DNA of 30,356 nucleotides from Candidatus Microgenomates bacterium (GTDB lineage: Bacteria > Patescibacteriota > Microgenomatia > UBA1406 > GWC2-37-13). The translations under genes and the position numbers were made by a program. Positions 1 through 7,434 of this stretch are shown in pieces. Each line of letters starts with the position of its first letter. Within the stretch, counting starts at the first letter, position 1. The stretch covers positions 1 to 30,356 of the forward strand of contig WFWI01000077.1 in NCBI GenBank assembly GCA_015491205.1. Direction: 5' to 3'. Below the pieces are notes generated by a model. It was not told where the DNA came from. It saw nothing but the letters and a program-made list of their open reading frames with translations, and made no database searches.

Positions 1-158
1 ACAAAAGGCCCCTTTGCCCTAAAATAAAAAATCAATAAGTTTAAAAGAAATAGTGCTGTAAGGCTTGTACCCACAAGGCCTAAAAAACCTAATAAAGAAC
101 CAAAGACAAAATACCACCGTGGCTTCATCTTAACCTTTCCTTCCCTAATAAGGTTCAT
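1..158 (-). CDS. Small membrane protein after ECF sigma factor (partial)
   Basis: The frame opens at an ATG at 158 and runs off the left edge, so only the first 52 residues are visible. The start is preceded by a strong Shine-Dalgarno sequence (GAGGAG, 165-170) and lies 17 bases after the sigma factor stop, so the two are probably co-transcribed. A second in-frame ATG at 128 is possible but has a weaker ribosome site. The visible part has a short charged N-terminus, then KPRWYF and a long hydrophobic stretch rich in Leu, Phe and Gly, which reads as a membrane segment. I recall similar small membrane proteins beside ECF sigma factors in Microgenomates genomes; an anti-sigma role is possible from position alone. 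No function can be assigned from what is visible. Confidence 0.65.
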   Translation of the reverse strand, partial: MNLIREGKVKMKPRWYFVFGSLLGFLGLVGTSLTALFLLNLLIFYFRAKGPF

Positions 159-175
159 AACTCTCTCCTCAAAGT

Positions 176-730
176 CTATGGTTTCACCTTTTTTCTTTGG
201 CATATTTTTTTAAGTAAACTTTTAGCTCGCCTTAAGCGCGTTGCCACTGTTTTTTCAGGAATCCGCAAAATCTCGCTTATCTGATTATAAGATTTCCCAT
301 CCAGATAATACAAAACCAGCGGCTCCTTGTAAATAACTGGCATATTCTCCAAACACGCTTGTAAATTCTCTTCCAACTCCCTTTTGGCTACCTCATCTTG
401 CATATCCTCCTCGCTCTTAAAGTCAAAATCTTTATCCATTTTTATCCACTTTTTTTCCCTTTTTAACAAATTAGCTGCTTCGTTGTGGACTATTCTGTAA
501 ATCCAACTTGAAAATTTTCGCTTTGTGTTAAACCCGTGCAGGTTTATATAAGCTTTAATAAAAGCTTCTTGCACAACATCAGCTGCCTGCTCTCTGTCAA
601 GCAAAAGATACTGCGCATATCGCAAAAGCCTGTCTTTATATCGCTTTATAATCTCCGCATAAAACTCTTTATCCTTGCTTCTTACAAGCTCCACTAATTG
701 CTCATCTGTCAAACTTTTGTAATCCTTCAT
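176..730 (-). CDS. RNA polymerase sigma factor, ECF (sigma-70 family)
   Basis: A 184-residue alternative sigma factor that directs RNA polymerase to a special promoter set. Region 2 (about residues 22-92) holds the -10 recognition helix around DREQAADVVQEAFIKAY and the SSWIYRIVHNEA segment. Region 4 (about 123-175) holds the helix-turn-helix around SYNQISEILRIPEKTVATRLRRAK that reads the -35 box. Region 3 is absent, as usual for ECF factors. The chosen start (MKDYKSL) matches where family members begin, but it has no Shine-Dalgarno. An in-frame ATG at 790 overlaps the upstream stop as ATGA and would add 20 residues encoded partly by a perfect hairpin (755-780). It lies between an exported protein gene and a small membrane protein gene, which suggests an envelope-stress type circuit (inference). 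Confidence 0.9.
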   Translation of the reverse strand: MKDYKSLTDEQLVELVRSKDKEFYAEIIKRYKDRLLRYAQYLLLDREQAADVVQEAFIKAYINLHGFNTKRKFSSWIYRIVHNEAANLLKREKKWIKMDKDFDFKSEEDMQDEVAKRELEENLQACLENMPVIYKEPLVLYYLDGKSYNQISEILRIPEKTVATRLRRAKSLLKKICQRKKVKP

Positions 731-754
731 GAAATTTTTTATGAATAAACTGGT

Positions 755-780
755 GCCCTCCCGAAAAACTTCGGGAGGGC
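755..780. repeat. Perfect 11-bp hairpin before sigma factor gene
   Basis: GCCCTCCCGAA (755-765) and TTCGGGAGGGC (770-780) pair perfectly around a four-base loop. The hairpin sits between the stop of the exported-protein gene (787) and the sigma factor start at 730. Neither strand has a T-run after the stem, so it is not a standard intrinsic terminator. It may be a processing or attenuation structure, or a mobile palindromic element. The GGGAGG in its arm is Shine-Dalgarno-like but lies about 25 bases from ATG 730. Confidence 0.7.
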
Positions 781-786
781 AAAAAT

Positions 787-1152
787 TCATCTTTGCCAAC
801 CCATACCATCCATTTCTGGCCTGAACATTCTCATCATACCAAAACCTCTCATCTCATTTACCTGTTCTCCCCCATTTTCTTCTTGCATCATTCTCTCCAT
901 ATGCTCATGCATTTCATCAAACATAGGAAAATCACCTCTTCTGTTAAATCTCATTGCTCTAATTGGGGACTCTTTTCTTTCTCCATTGTAACCTTTTCGC
1001 TCAAAACCATTCATTCTCTCCTGAATTGTATTTTGATAATTAGCATTTCTTGGTGCCCTTCTATCTCCTCCATGAGCTAGAGCTATTTGGGAAGCAAGAA
1101 CTGCTCCAGCTGCTGCTACAGCTATAAAAGCTGCAACTGTGCTCTTTTTCAT
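787..1152 (-). CDS. Exported Met/His-rich small protein, unknown function
   Basis: A 121-residue protein that I do not recognise as a family member. The N-terminus is a clear Sec signal peptide: KK, then an Ala/Val-rich core, ending IALA before HGG, with cleavage likely after residue 26 or 27. The mature part is hydrophilic and rich in Arg, Asn and Gly. Its second half, from about residue 75, is very rich in Met, with some His and Glu (segments such as MHEHMERMMQEE and GFGMMRMFRPEMDGMGW). That composition suits metal binding or reversible oxidation, but this is inference. The start has a good Shine-Dalgarno (GGGGGTG, about 8 bases upstream) and the leader is about 25 bases long, unlike the leaderless genes nearby. 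It is first in a unit with the ECF sigma factor and could be its target or sensor. Confidence 0.7.
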   Translation of the reverse strand: MKKSTVAAFIAVAAAGAVLASQIALAHGGDRRAPRNANYQNTIQERMNGFERKGYNGERKESPIRAMRFNRRGDFPMFDEMHEHMERMMQEENGGEQVNEMRGFGMMRMFRPEMDGMGWQR

Positions 1153-1272
1153 ACTTTTTCACCCCCTTTCTCAATCTGAATTTATAACCTTCTACCCTTA
1201 ATACAATTTCACCCCCAATTTTCTTTCACTAATTTTAAAAAACCACAGAAGCCCCTTCCTTCAGCGCTGTGT

Positions 1273-1278
1273 TATAAT
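1273..1278 (+). promoter_or_regulatory. -10 box of era
   Basis: A consensus TATAAT ends 7 bases before the era ATG (1286). Transcription would begin at or next to the A of the start codon, giving a leaderless mRNA. No convincing -35 box and no Shine-Dalgarno are seen. Confidence 0.6.
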
Positions 1279-1285
1279 AAGGGCA

Positions 1286-2155
1286 ATGAAAGAAGGAACT
1301 GTTCTGATAATTGGCAGGCCAAATGTTGGGAAGTCTACCTTCCTAAATAACCTTATTGGCCAAAAGGTGGCTATCACCTCACCCAAGCCCCAGACTACCC
1401 GTTTTCCAATAAGGGCGGTGTACAAGGACCAGCGCGGCAATATAATCTTTGTTGACACTCCTGGAGTTTTTGGAAAAGCAGAGGATCTGCTCTCGCGCCA
1501 AATAAACAAAAAAACTTTGGAGTCAATTCAGGAAGATATTGACCTTGTGCTTTATATGGTAGATCACACCAGACGCAGGGATTTTGAGGAAGCAAAAGTT
1601 TTAGGGATAGTAAGAAAAATTGAAAAACCAAAAATACTGGTTATCAACAAAATTGACAAAACAACGCCCTCTTATCTTGCCCAGTACAAATTTCTGGAGA
1701 AGGAATTTGATAGGGTGCATATGATCTCAGCTTTAAAAGGGAAGCATATAAAACCTTTAATTGACGATATTTTCAAGTTTTTGCCTGAGAAAAAAGGTGA
1801 ATCTGAGGTTGATTTTCACGAAAAACCCACTCCAATTTTAAATATTGACAGCAAGACCTATGTGGCAGAGCTTATTCGCGAAAAACTATTTCTTTTAACC
1901 CGCGATGAAGTGCCTTATACTGTAAATGTTGAGGTGGAAGAAATTACACCTCGTTCAGAGAATTTAACCTATGTTAAAGCAAAAATTATTACGACAGCTG
2001 ACCGGTACAAAAAGATGCTTATTGGAAAAGGAGGAAAGATGATAAAAGAAATAGGCAGGCTTGCAAGAAAAGAACTTGAGCTTATGTCTAACAAAAAATT
2101 CTATCTTGACCTTGAAGTAATAACAGACCCCCATTGGCAGGAGAGGATAGAATAA
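1286..2155 (+). CDS. era: GTPase Era, 30S ribosome assembly
   Basis: Era binds the 3' end of 16S rRNA and helps mature the small ribosomal subunit. All GTPase motifs are present: G1 GRPNVGKST (10-18), G2 TTR (37-39), G3 DTPG (57-60), G4 NKID (121-124) and G5 SAL (148-150). The C-terminal KH domain carries IGKGGKMIKEIG (246-257) for RNA binding. At 289 residues it is of normal length. It is a single gene: minus-strand genes point away on its left and toward it on its right. The start is fixed by the TATAAT box 7 bases upstream, implying leaderless translation. Its stop is followed by a repeat-rich spacer and then the convergent gltX end. Confidence 0.97.
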   Translation: MKEGTVLIIGRPNVGKSTFLNNLIGQKVAITSPKPQTTRFPIRAVYKDQRGNIIFVDTPGVFGKAEDLLSRQINKKTLESIQEDIDLVLYMVDHTRRRDFEEAKVLGIVRKIEKPKILVINKIDKTTPSYLAQYKFLEKEFDRVHMISALKGKHIKPLIDDIFKFLPEKKGESEVDFHEKPTPILNIDSKTYVAELIREKLFLLTRDEVPYTVNVEVEEITPRSENLTYVKAKIITTADRYKKMLIGKGGKMIKEIGRLARKELELMSNKKFYLDLEVITDPHWQERIE

Positions 2156-2164
2156 AAAATTTCA

Positions 2165-2345
2165 AATGTCAAAGCTCAAATGTCAAATCAAATCCAAATG
2201 ACAAATTTCAAATGTGAAAAGCTTCACAAATCCTAAATAAATAATCTTTCCAACTTTCTAACCTTCCAACCTTAATATTTTCCAATTTTTAACTTTTGTC
2301 ATTTGGATTTTGTCATTGACTTGTCATTTGTCATTTGAAATTTGA
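2165..2345. repeat. Intergenic AT-rich repeat cluster, also coding gltX 3' end
   Basis: Between era and gltX lies a run of related short words: CAAATGTCAAA, CAAATCCAAATGACAAAT, then CTAACCTTCCAACCTT (2258-2273), then the inverse words TGTCATTTG and TTTGACATT. The left and right ends are rough inverted repeats. A clearly related block occurs at 9115-9240. The right end runs into the coding sequence of gltX and supplies its last residues. Confidence 0.65.
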
Positions 2346-3777
2346 CATTCTCTAACCTTTCTATGCACTCTTCCCTCCCCAATATCTCCATTGACTCATT
2401 TAAGGGAGGAGTTATTTTCTGGCCGGTTATAGCAACGCGCAGGACCATAAAAAATTTGGAGCGGGAAACGTTATTCTTTACCTCCTCGGGCAAACTTTCG
2501 TAAAGCTTTACCATAACCTCTCCAATCTTCTCAGCCTTCCATTCATGCTCGGGAATTTTCTCTAAAGCGGACTTCATTTTTTCAATCAAGTCCTTAAAAG
2601 GTGATAAGTCCATCTGATACTTCTTTGGTCTTTCAAAAAAGAACTTGCAGTAAAACATATAATCCGAAAGCTTTTTAACCCGCTCCCTTATCAAAGGAAT
2701 CGTCTTCTCAACCAACTCCTCCGGCAAATCTAAATCATGATATTTCTTGTAATATTCCAAGATTTTCGCTTTTAGCTTTTCGCTTTTCGCTTCCCTCAAA
2801 TACTCTCCATTCAACCACTCAAGCTTTTGTACATCAAAAACAGGCCCTACTGTTTTTATGCGCTTTATGTCAAAAATTTTTACAAGCTCTTCAATTGAAA
2901 ATTTTTCTTTACCCTCAGGGTGGGACCAGCCCATTAAAGCTAAATAATTTAAAATCGCTTCAGGCAAAAACCCTTCTTTTAAATACCAGCTTGCCCAAAC
3001 TGGATTTTTTCGCTTTGAAAGCTTTGATTTATCAGGATTGCGCAAAATAGGAAGGTGGATAAATTTCGGAAGCTCCCAGCCAAAAGCGGTGTACAAAAGC
3101 ACATGCTTTGGAGTAGAGGAAATCCACTCCTCTGCCCTTATAACATGGGTTATTTTCATTAAATAATCATCCACTACAACTGCCAGATGATAGGTTGGAA
3201 AACCATCGGATTTTAAAAGCACCTGATCATCAATAAGGTCTGATTTAAAAGTTATCTTTCCCCTTATCTCATCAACAAAAGAAATTTCGCTTTTTTCTGG
3301 AATTTTAAGCCTGATGACAGCTTTTTCACCCTTTTCAAACTTTTCTAAAGCCTCCTGTTTTGAATATCTTTTAAGGCAATACCTGTCATATTTTGGAGGA
3401 ATAATTCCTTTTTTTTGCTGTTCTTTTCTTATTTTTTGCAATCGCTCAGGCGAGCAAAAGCAAAAATAAGCATAACCTTTTTCAACAAGCTCCAAAGCAT
3501 GTTTTTTGTAAATCTCAAGCCTTTCGGATTGTCTATAAGGCCCGTAAGGACCACCCACATCAGGCCCTTCATCGTACTCAAGACCAAACTCCTTTAAAGT
3601 CTTTAAAATTCTCTCCTCTGCTCCTTCAATTAGCCTTTTCCTGTCAGTATCCTCAATCCTTACAATAAACTTTCCATTATTTTGTTTGGCAAAAACCCAG
3701 TTTATAAGCGCTGTATAAAGGTTTCCAATGTGAAGATCCTCACCTGTGGGAGAAGGAGCAAGCCTTGTTCTTACCAT
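2299..3777 (-). CDS. gltX: Glutamyl-tRNA synthetase
   Basis: A class I aminoacyl-tRNA synthetase of 492 residues that charges tRNA with glutamate. The ATP-binding signature HIGH appears as HIGN (16-19) after RLAPSPTGEDL, and KMSKS appears as KLSKR (252-256). Residues C106, C108, Y130 and C134 match the zinc site of the bacterial enzyme. Whether it is discriminating or also loads tRNA-Gln cannot be told here. I start it at the ATG at 3777, 10 bases after the DUF389 stop, where the family begins; the frame stays open further upstream without homology. The last 14 or so residues (Lys/Met/Thr-rich) come from the intergenic repeat and look like an extension. Residues about 328-340 lie in another simple repeat (GCGAAAAGC units). 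Confidence 0.95.
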   Translation of the reverse strand: MVRTRLAPSPTGEDLHIGNLYTALINWVFAKQNNGKFIVRIEDTDRKRLIEGAEERILKTLKEFGLEYDEGPDVGGPYGPYRQSERLEIYKKHALELVEKGYAYFCFCSPERLQKIRKEQQKKGIIPPKYDRYCLKRYSKQEALEKFEKGEKAVIRLKIPEKSEISFVDEIRGKITFKSDLIDDQVLLKSDGFPTYHLAVVVDDYLMKITHVIRAEEWISSTPKHVLLYTAFGWELPKFIHLPILRNPDKSKLSKRKNPVWASWYLKEGFLPEAILNYLALMGWSHPEGKEKFSIEELVKIFDIKRIKTVGPVFDVQKLEWLNGEYLREAKSEKLKAKILEYYKKYHDLDLPEELVEKTIPLIRERVKKLSDYMFYCKFFFERPKKYQMDLSPFKDLIEKMKSALEKIPEHEWKAEKIGEVMVKLYESLPEEVKNNVSRSKFFMVLRVAITGQKITPPLNESMEILGREECIERLENVKFQMTNDKSMTKSK

Positions 3778-3787
3778 AGGCCTTATT

Positions 3788-4468
3788 TTACTCCATTTTG
3801 CTCTGCCTCTCAAGCGCCTGCTCCTGAGCTTTTTTGATTTTTGAAGAGCCAAGCAAAGAAAAGATAAGCATTGAGGACAAAACAACTCCAGCCAAATTCA
3901 AAAGATAGACTAAAAAAAAGTTTTCTACAAAAGCTGGGCTGTTAATTGCCAAGGCAATGCCTGTGGCACAAAGCGGCGGCACCAAGGCAACAGCTATTGC
4001 CACGCCTGGCAAGGCTACAGAGTGCTTTTCATTTATCCAGGCAAAGGAGGCTGCCATACCTGAAAAAAAGGCAATTAAAAAGGACAGAAAATTAGGGGAA
4101 AGGGAAATTAAAATCTGCTGACCGCGAAACTCCGCTCCTTCCAAAAAGTTTGCTACTAAAAAGGCCACAGCCACAACCGTTATGGTTGAAACAAAAATTC
4201 CGTTTAATGCCCTTTTTACTCCTTTTAAATTTAGAGCAGTAAAGGAAAGACCAAGCGATAAAATGGGGAAAAGCAAAGGCGCAATAAGCATGCCGCCAAT
4301 AACAATGCTTATCTGCCCAACTACAAGACCTATGGTAATTATTATTGAAGAAAGTATTAAAAGAAGAAGATACCCCCCATCAATCCTGCTTTCCTCAATA
4401 AGCTCCTCAACTGCTTTGTACTCCTTTGATCCCCTAAACCAAAAGTTGAATCTTTCAAAAAACGCCAT
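3788..4468 (-). CDS. DUF389 family integral membrane protein
   Basis: A 226-residue membrane protein with about six hydrophobic segments. The hallmark DUF389 segments are present: VVGQISIVIGGMLIAPLL (about 49-66) and LPGVAIAVALVPPLCATGIA (about 153-172). The biochemical role of the family is not established. The gene follows the exonuclease gene by 14 bases and precedes gltX by 10, so it is inside an operon. An AAGG about 11 bases before the ATG is a weak ribosome site. The C-terminus is a short charged tail, so nothing appears truncated. Confidence 0.88.
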   Translation of the reverse strand: MAFFERFNFWFRGSKEYKAVEELIEESRIDGGYLLLLILSSIIITIGLVVGQISIVIGGMLIAPLLFPILSLGLSFTALNLKGVKRALNGIFVSTITVVAVAFLVANFLEGAEFRGQQILISLSPNFLSFLIAFFSGMAASFAWINEKHSVALPGVAIAVALVPPLCATGIALAINSPAFVENFFLVYLLNLAGVVLSSMLIFSLLGSSKIKKAQEQALERQSKME

Positions 4469-4482
4469 CTTTCAATACCTTA

Positions 4483-5061
4483 TTAAAATGGTAAAGTCAA
4501 ACTCATCTGGGACTTTCCCTCGCCTAGCAATATTTTTTCCCAATCAACCGCTATCTCTTTTTTTCCTTCTGCGGTTGGGTAAAAAACCTTCCCTCTTTTT
4601 GCACCAAACTCAAAAAGCCTGCGGGTCAGCTCAACATCATCAAGGCAATACTTTTCCAAAGCCTGCCACTGGCCTTTTCTGTAATACTCAACTGCCAAGA
4701 GTCCATGTCCGGTTTTCTTCACTCCCAAGGTGGCATAAAGCACCTCATCCAAGGCTATCCTTTTTCCAATTCTTTCCTTTATATCTTCCATAATATCAAA
4801 AACTGAAAAATTCCTCACATCTCCTGGATAATAGCGCTGTAACACCCTAAGGTCAAAACCTTTTATATTGTAGCCTATGATGTAAGAGGCCTTTTCCAAA
4901 ACTGGAAAAATCTGGGAAAGCTCCTCTTCCCTTACTATCCAAGCCTTAGAACTGGCATAGTCATAAATCCCAAGAACTGAGACCTCAAGATCTTCAGGAT
5001 CTTTTTTCTCTCGAAAGGTATACTTTGTTTCAAGATCTATAACTACTGGAAATCTTGCCAT
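4483..5061 (-). CDS. DEDD-type 3'-5' exonuclease, RNase H-like fold
   Basis: A 192-residue protein with the layout of a DEDDy exonuclease. Motif I is DLE (9-11). Motif II is GYNIKGFD (63-70), with Asn65 and Asp70. Motif III is YCLDD (138-142), the Tyr-x3-Asp pattern of the DEDDy subgroup. Metal-dependent 3'-5' nuclease activity on DNA or RNA is therefore expected; the substrate is unknown. It resembles stand-alone RNase_H_2/YprB-like proteins rather than a polymerase proofreading domain, since no polymerase domain follows. The start lies 2 bases after the stop of the upstream gene (TGATTATG), indicating translational coupling in the operon that ends with gltX. Confidence 0.82.
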   Translation of the reverse strand: MARFPVVIDLETKYTFREKKDPEDLEVSVLGIYDYASSKAWIVREEELSQIFPVLEKASYIIGYNIKGFDLRVLQRYYPGDVRNFSVFDIMEDIKERIGKRIALDEVLYATLGVKKTGHGLLAVEYYRKGQWQALEKYCLDDVELTRRLFEFGAKRGKVFYPTAEGKKEIAVDWEKILLGEGKSQMSLTLPF

Positions 5062-5063
5062 AA

Positions 5064-5447
5064 TCAGTTAAGTTTTTCTTTTAATGGCATCTGTTTTACT
5101 ATTTCAAGCTCTACTCCCAGATCTTTAAGATCCGAAGGAGAAAGGCCTTTCACAAGTTCATCTCCATATACCTCGTTAACTGCTTCCAAAACCTGATCTA
5201 TCTCCTTCTCAGTTATCCTTCTTCGCCTCTGCCGGTGCAAAAACTCATCCAGCTTTCCAATAAACCAAACTATCTCTACCAACTTGTCATTTCGAAAAGC
5301 AGCTAGCTTAAACAGATCACCATGCACTGGTCTGAGCTTTAACCCCATAAGCTTTGCCTCTTCTCGCATTTTATCAACTGGAGGCTTTTTGGAAAGTACT
5401 TTTTGATAAAACTCTCTTACTATTTCAACAACCTCTCCTTTTTTCAT
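5064..5447 (-). CDS. Conserved-looking hypothetical protein, 126-127 aa
   Basis: I do not recognise this family. The protein is charged and mostly helical, with no signal peptide or membrane segment. It has a basic stretch (RQRRRR, near residue 75) and a C-terminal part that reads as two or three short helices. The start at 5447 (MKKGEVVEIV) is chosen over an in-frame upstream start at 5498, because the latter would run through the divergent promoter shared with the Nudix gene and overlap that gene. A -10-like TATAAA ends 9 bases before this ATG. It is first in a four-gene unit with the exonuclease, DUF389 protein and gltX, so a nucleic-acid role is conceivable but unsupported. Confidence 0.7.
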   Translation of the reverse strand: MKKGEVVEIVREFYQKVLSKKPPVDKMREEAKLMGLKLRPVHGDLFKLAAFRNDKLVEIVWFIGKLDEFLHRQRRRRITEKEIDQVLEAVNEVYGDELVKGLSPSDLKDLGVELEIVKQMPLKEKLN

Positions 5448-5456
5448 AGGCCAAGG

Positions 5457-5468
5457 TTTATAATTATA
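5457..5468. promoter_or_regulatory. Overlapping divergent -10 boxes
   Basis: TTTATAATTATA reads as TATAAT on the plus strand (5459-5464, 8 bases before the Nudix ATG) and as TATAAA or TATAAT on the minus strand (ending 9 or 15 bases before ATG 5447). The two genes therefore seem to share one AT-rich promoter core, and both mRNAs would have almost no leader. Confidence 0.5.
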
Positions 5469-5472
5469 ACAA

Positions 5473-5976
5473 ATGTATAAATTCTGCCCACTTTGCAAAG
5501 GAAAGCTTGAGAGTAAAAAAGCTGGTCTTTATGTTTGCTCTTCCTGTGGGTTTCATTTTTATAACAATCCAAAGCCAACAACTGCTATTTTTCTTATAAA
5601 CACAGCAAAAGAAATTTTGCTTGTCAAAAGAAACAGAGAACCAAAAAAGGACTGCTGGGACAGTCCAGGAGGGTTCATTGAAATAGGTGAAACGGCTGAA
5701 GACTCAGCAAAGAGGGAGGTTAAAGAAGAACTAGGAATCGCAATCAAAACCCTTTTCTACATTGGCAGTTTTCCTGGCACCTATCTTTATCAAGGAATAA
5801 ACTACTCAACCCTTTGCCTTGCGTATTTTGTTAAATTAAAGAAGGAACCAAGTTTTGTTTTGGAAAGGGAGGAAATAAAAGAAGCAAGGTTTTTCAAAAA
5901 AGATGAAATCCCTTGGGAAAAAATTGCCTTTGAAGACGTAAAAGCTGCTTTGAAAAAACTCTTATCTTCGCTTTAG
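5473..5976 (+). CDS. Nudix hydrolase with N-terminal zinc ribbon
   Basis: A 167-residue pyrophosphohydrolase that cleaves a nucleoside diphosphate linked to another group. The N-terminus is a zinc ribbon with Cys5, Cys8, Cys22 and Cys25 (CPLC and CSSCG). The Nudix box is complete: G67, E73, R81-E82, E85-E86 and G88, within GGFIEIGETAEDSAKREVKEELG. Zinc ribbon plus Nudix recalls NADH pyrophosphatase (NudC) or ADP-ribose hydrolases, but the substrate cannot be read from the sequence. It is transcribed alone from the divergent promoter, with TATAAT 8 bases before the ATG. Its 3' end overlaps the convergent GldG-type gene by 15 bases. Confidence 0.92.
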   Translation: MYKFCPLCKGKLESKKAGLYVCSSCGFHFYNNPKPTTAIFLINTAKEILLVKRNREPKKDCWDSPGGFIEIGETAEDSAKREVKEELGIAIKTLFYIGSFPGTYLYQGINYSTLCLAYFVKLKKEPSFVLEREEIKEARFFKKDEIPWEKIAFEDVKAALKKLLSSL

Positions 5977-7434
5977 AACCCGAATTATTCCAAAGGAAAG
6001 GTACAAAAGCGGCAAGCCCAGAATACTGCCGTACTTTACAGCCTCTTTAACCTGAAAAGAAACCTCTGGCACAAGGTAAACGCTTGGTTTTTTCAACGAT
6101 ATACCTGACAAAAGCCCGCCTGAGGAGAGGGAAAGAGCAAGATTTGAAACAAAGCTTAAATTATCGTTGCGCCTTAAAAACCTACCAAGCACAAATCTGC
6201 GGGAGGATATAACAACAACCTCTTCTTTTCCTTTTTGGGCTTTTGCACCTATAACAAACTCTCTAAACCCTTTTTCTGGAACTGTAATATTGTCAGGAAT
6301 AAGCTGAAAAGGATCCTTTTGTTCCCAGGATTTTTTTGTGGTCTTGACCAACCAGCTGGTCTTATAACCATTTTTATTCTCAAGCTTTATCTCCGAAGCC
6401 CAAGGAAAGGTCAAAAGGCTTACATTTGAGAAGTAGCCGGAGGAGAGGTTAAAAACATCGGTCTTTATCCAAAAGGGGTAGGGAAAAAGATAAGCAACAA
6501 GCTGGTTGCCAAAGCTTACAACCTCTGATGAAGCTGAAAGTACAAGGTTTCTCTGAAGTTTAAGCCCACGGCTTTCCAAAAGGTTAAAAAGATTGTGATC
6601 AGCTGGTGCATAGGACAGGTCATCCCTTACCCAAACTCCATCAATAAAAAAGATAGCTTTTTTGCCTTGTTTTAAAAACCTATTAATTGCCTCAGCCTCT
6701 GGAGTAGAGTATCTTTTCTCTCCGTTGTCAAAAACAAGGGCTAGAGCAAAATCTTCTTTTAAATCTTCAGGTTTTACATAGTTTAACTGAAAACTTTTGG
6801 AGAAGAATCTGTCAAAGGTTGAAACTGGACTTTCTTGATTTCCAAAAGGATTCTCGTATCCCAAAACTGCCAGCTTTGGAAGCTCCTTGTTTACCAACCT
6901 ATAGATAGCAGTTGTCAACTCATACTCCAAGTTTTCAAAATTAACAACTTGAGGAATAACCTCCTTCTTATCCAAATAATAAACCACAATTCCAAAATAA
7001 CCTTTTGCTACTTCAAACTTCTCCCTTCCAAGCTGAGAAAACTGCAGCTCAGGCAAGCCTGCAGATCTAACTTCTTCTTGTACCTTTGGATCTTTATCAG
7101 GGTAAAGCAGAACAACCTCTATGTTTGGATTTGCCTTCTCATACTCTTTTAAAAAACTCCAAACAGTGCTCTTGACAGGCTCCAGTCTTCGGGGAAGATT
7201 AGAGGAAACGTAAAATTTGATTTTTAAAACATCATCCACATCTTTCAAAACCTTTTTTGTAGAAGGAGAAAGGGAGAAAAACTTACCTTTTGAAAAATCA
7301 AGCGAAAAGGGAAGATTCTGAGCTACAAGGTTGAAAAGGAAAAACGCAGCAAAAGAAAGAACAATAATTGTATTCTTTTGCAGGTTCTCAAGTCCGACAA
7401 TCCTAAGCCTTATTTTTGGCAGTTTTATTCTCAT
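5962..7434 (-). CDS. GldG-like ABC exporter auxiliary protein
   Basis: A 490-residue protein with one membrane segment near the N-terminus (about 24-45), a large extracytoplasmic part, and a second membrane segment at the extreme C-terminus (about 468-486) followed by a basic tail. After the first segment comes the family-typical stretch with FSLSPSTKKVLKDVDDVLKIKFYVSSNLP. This is the layout of the GldG/ABC_transp_aux family, which acts with an ABC-2 permease and ATPase; in Flavobacterium such genes are linked to gliding. The start overlaps the upstream permease stop as ATGA. The large domain probably binds substrate or cell-wall material at the outer face (inference). The substrate is unknown. 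Confidence 0.85.
   Translation of the reverse strand: MRIKLPKIRLRIVGLENLQKNTIIVLSFAAFFLFNLVAQNLPFSLDFSKGKFFSLSPSTKKVLKDVDDVLKIKFYVSSNLPRRLEPVKSTVWSFLKEYEKANPNIEVVLLYPDKDPKVQEEVRSAGLPELQFSQLGREKFEVAKGYFGIVVYYLDKKEVIPQVVNFENLEYELTTAIYRLVNKELPKLAVLGYENPFGNQESPVSTFDRFFSKSFQLNYVKPEDLKEDFALALVFDNGEKRYSTPEAEAINRFLKQGKKAIFFIDGVWVRDDLSYAPADHNLFNLLESRGLKLQRNLVLSASSEVVSFGNQLVAYLFPYPFWIKTDVFNLSSGYFSNVSLLTFPWASEIKLENKNGYKTSWLVKTTKKSWEQKDPFQLIPDNITVPEKGFREFVIGAKAQKGKEEVVVISSRRFVLGRFLRRNDNLSFVSNLALSLSSGGLLSGISLKKPSVYLVPEVSFQVKEAVKYGSILGLPLLYLSFGIIRVLKRR

Noticed and set aside
3778..3885. N-terminal extension of GltX, 36 residues upstream of MVRTRLAPS
   Set aside because: The extension overlaps the end of the DUF389 gene, resembles nothing and precedes the canonical GluRS start. 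The ATG at 3777 is 10 bases after the DUF389 stop, with an AAGG before it.
5448..5498. Upstream start (5498) for the 126-residue protein
   Set aside because: It would overlap the divergent Nudix gene and read through both -10 boxes; the ATG at 5447 is 9 bases after a minus-strand -10 box.
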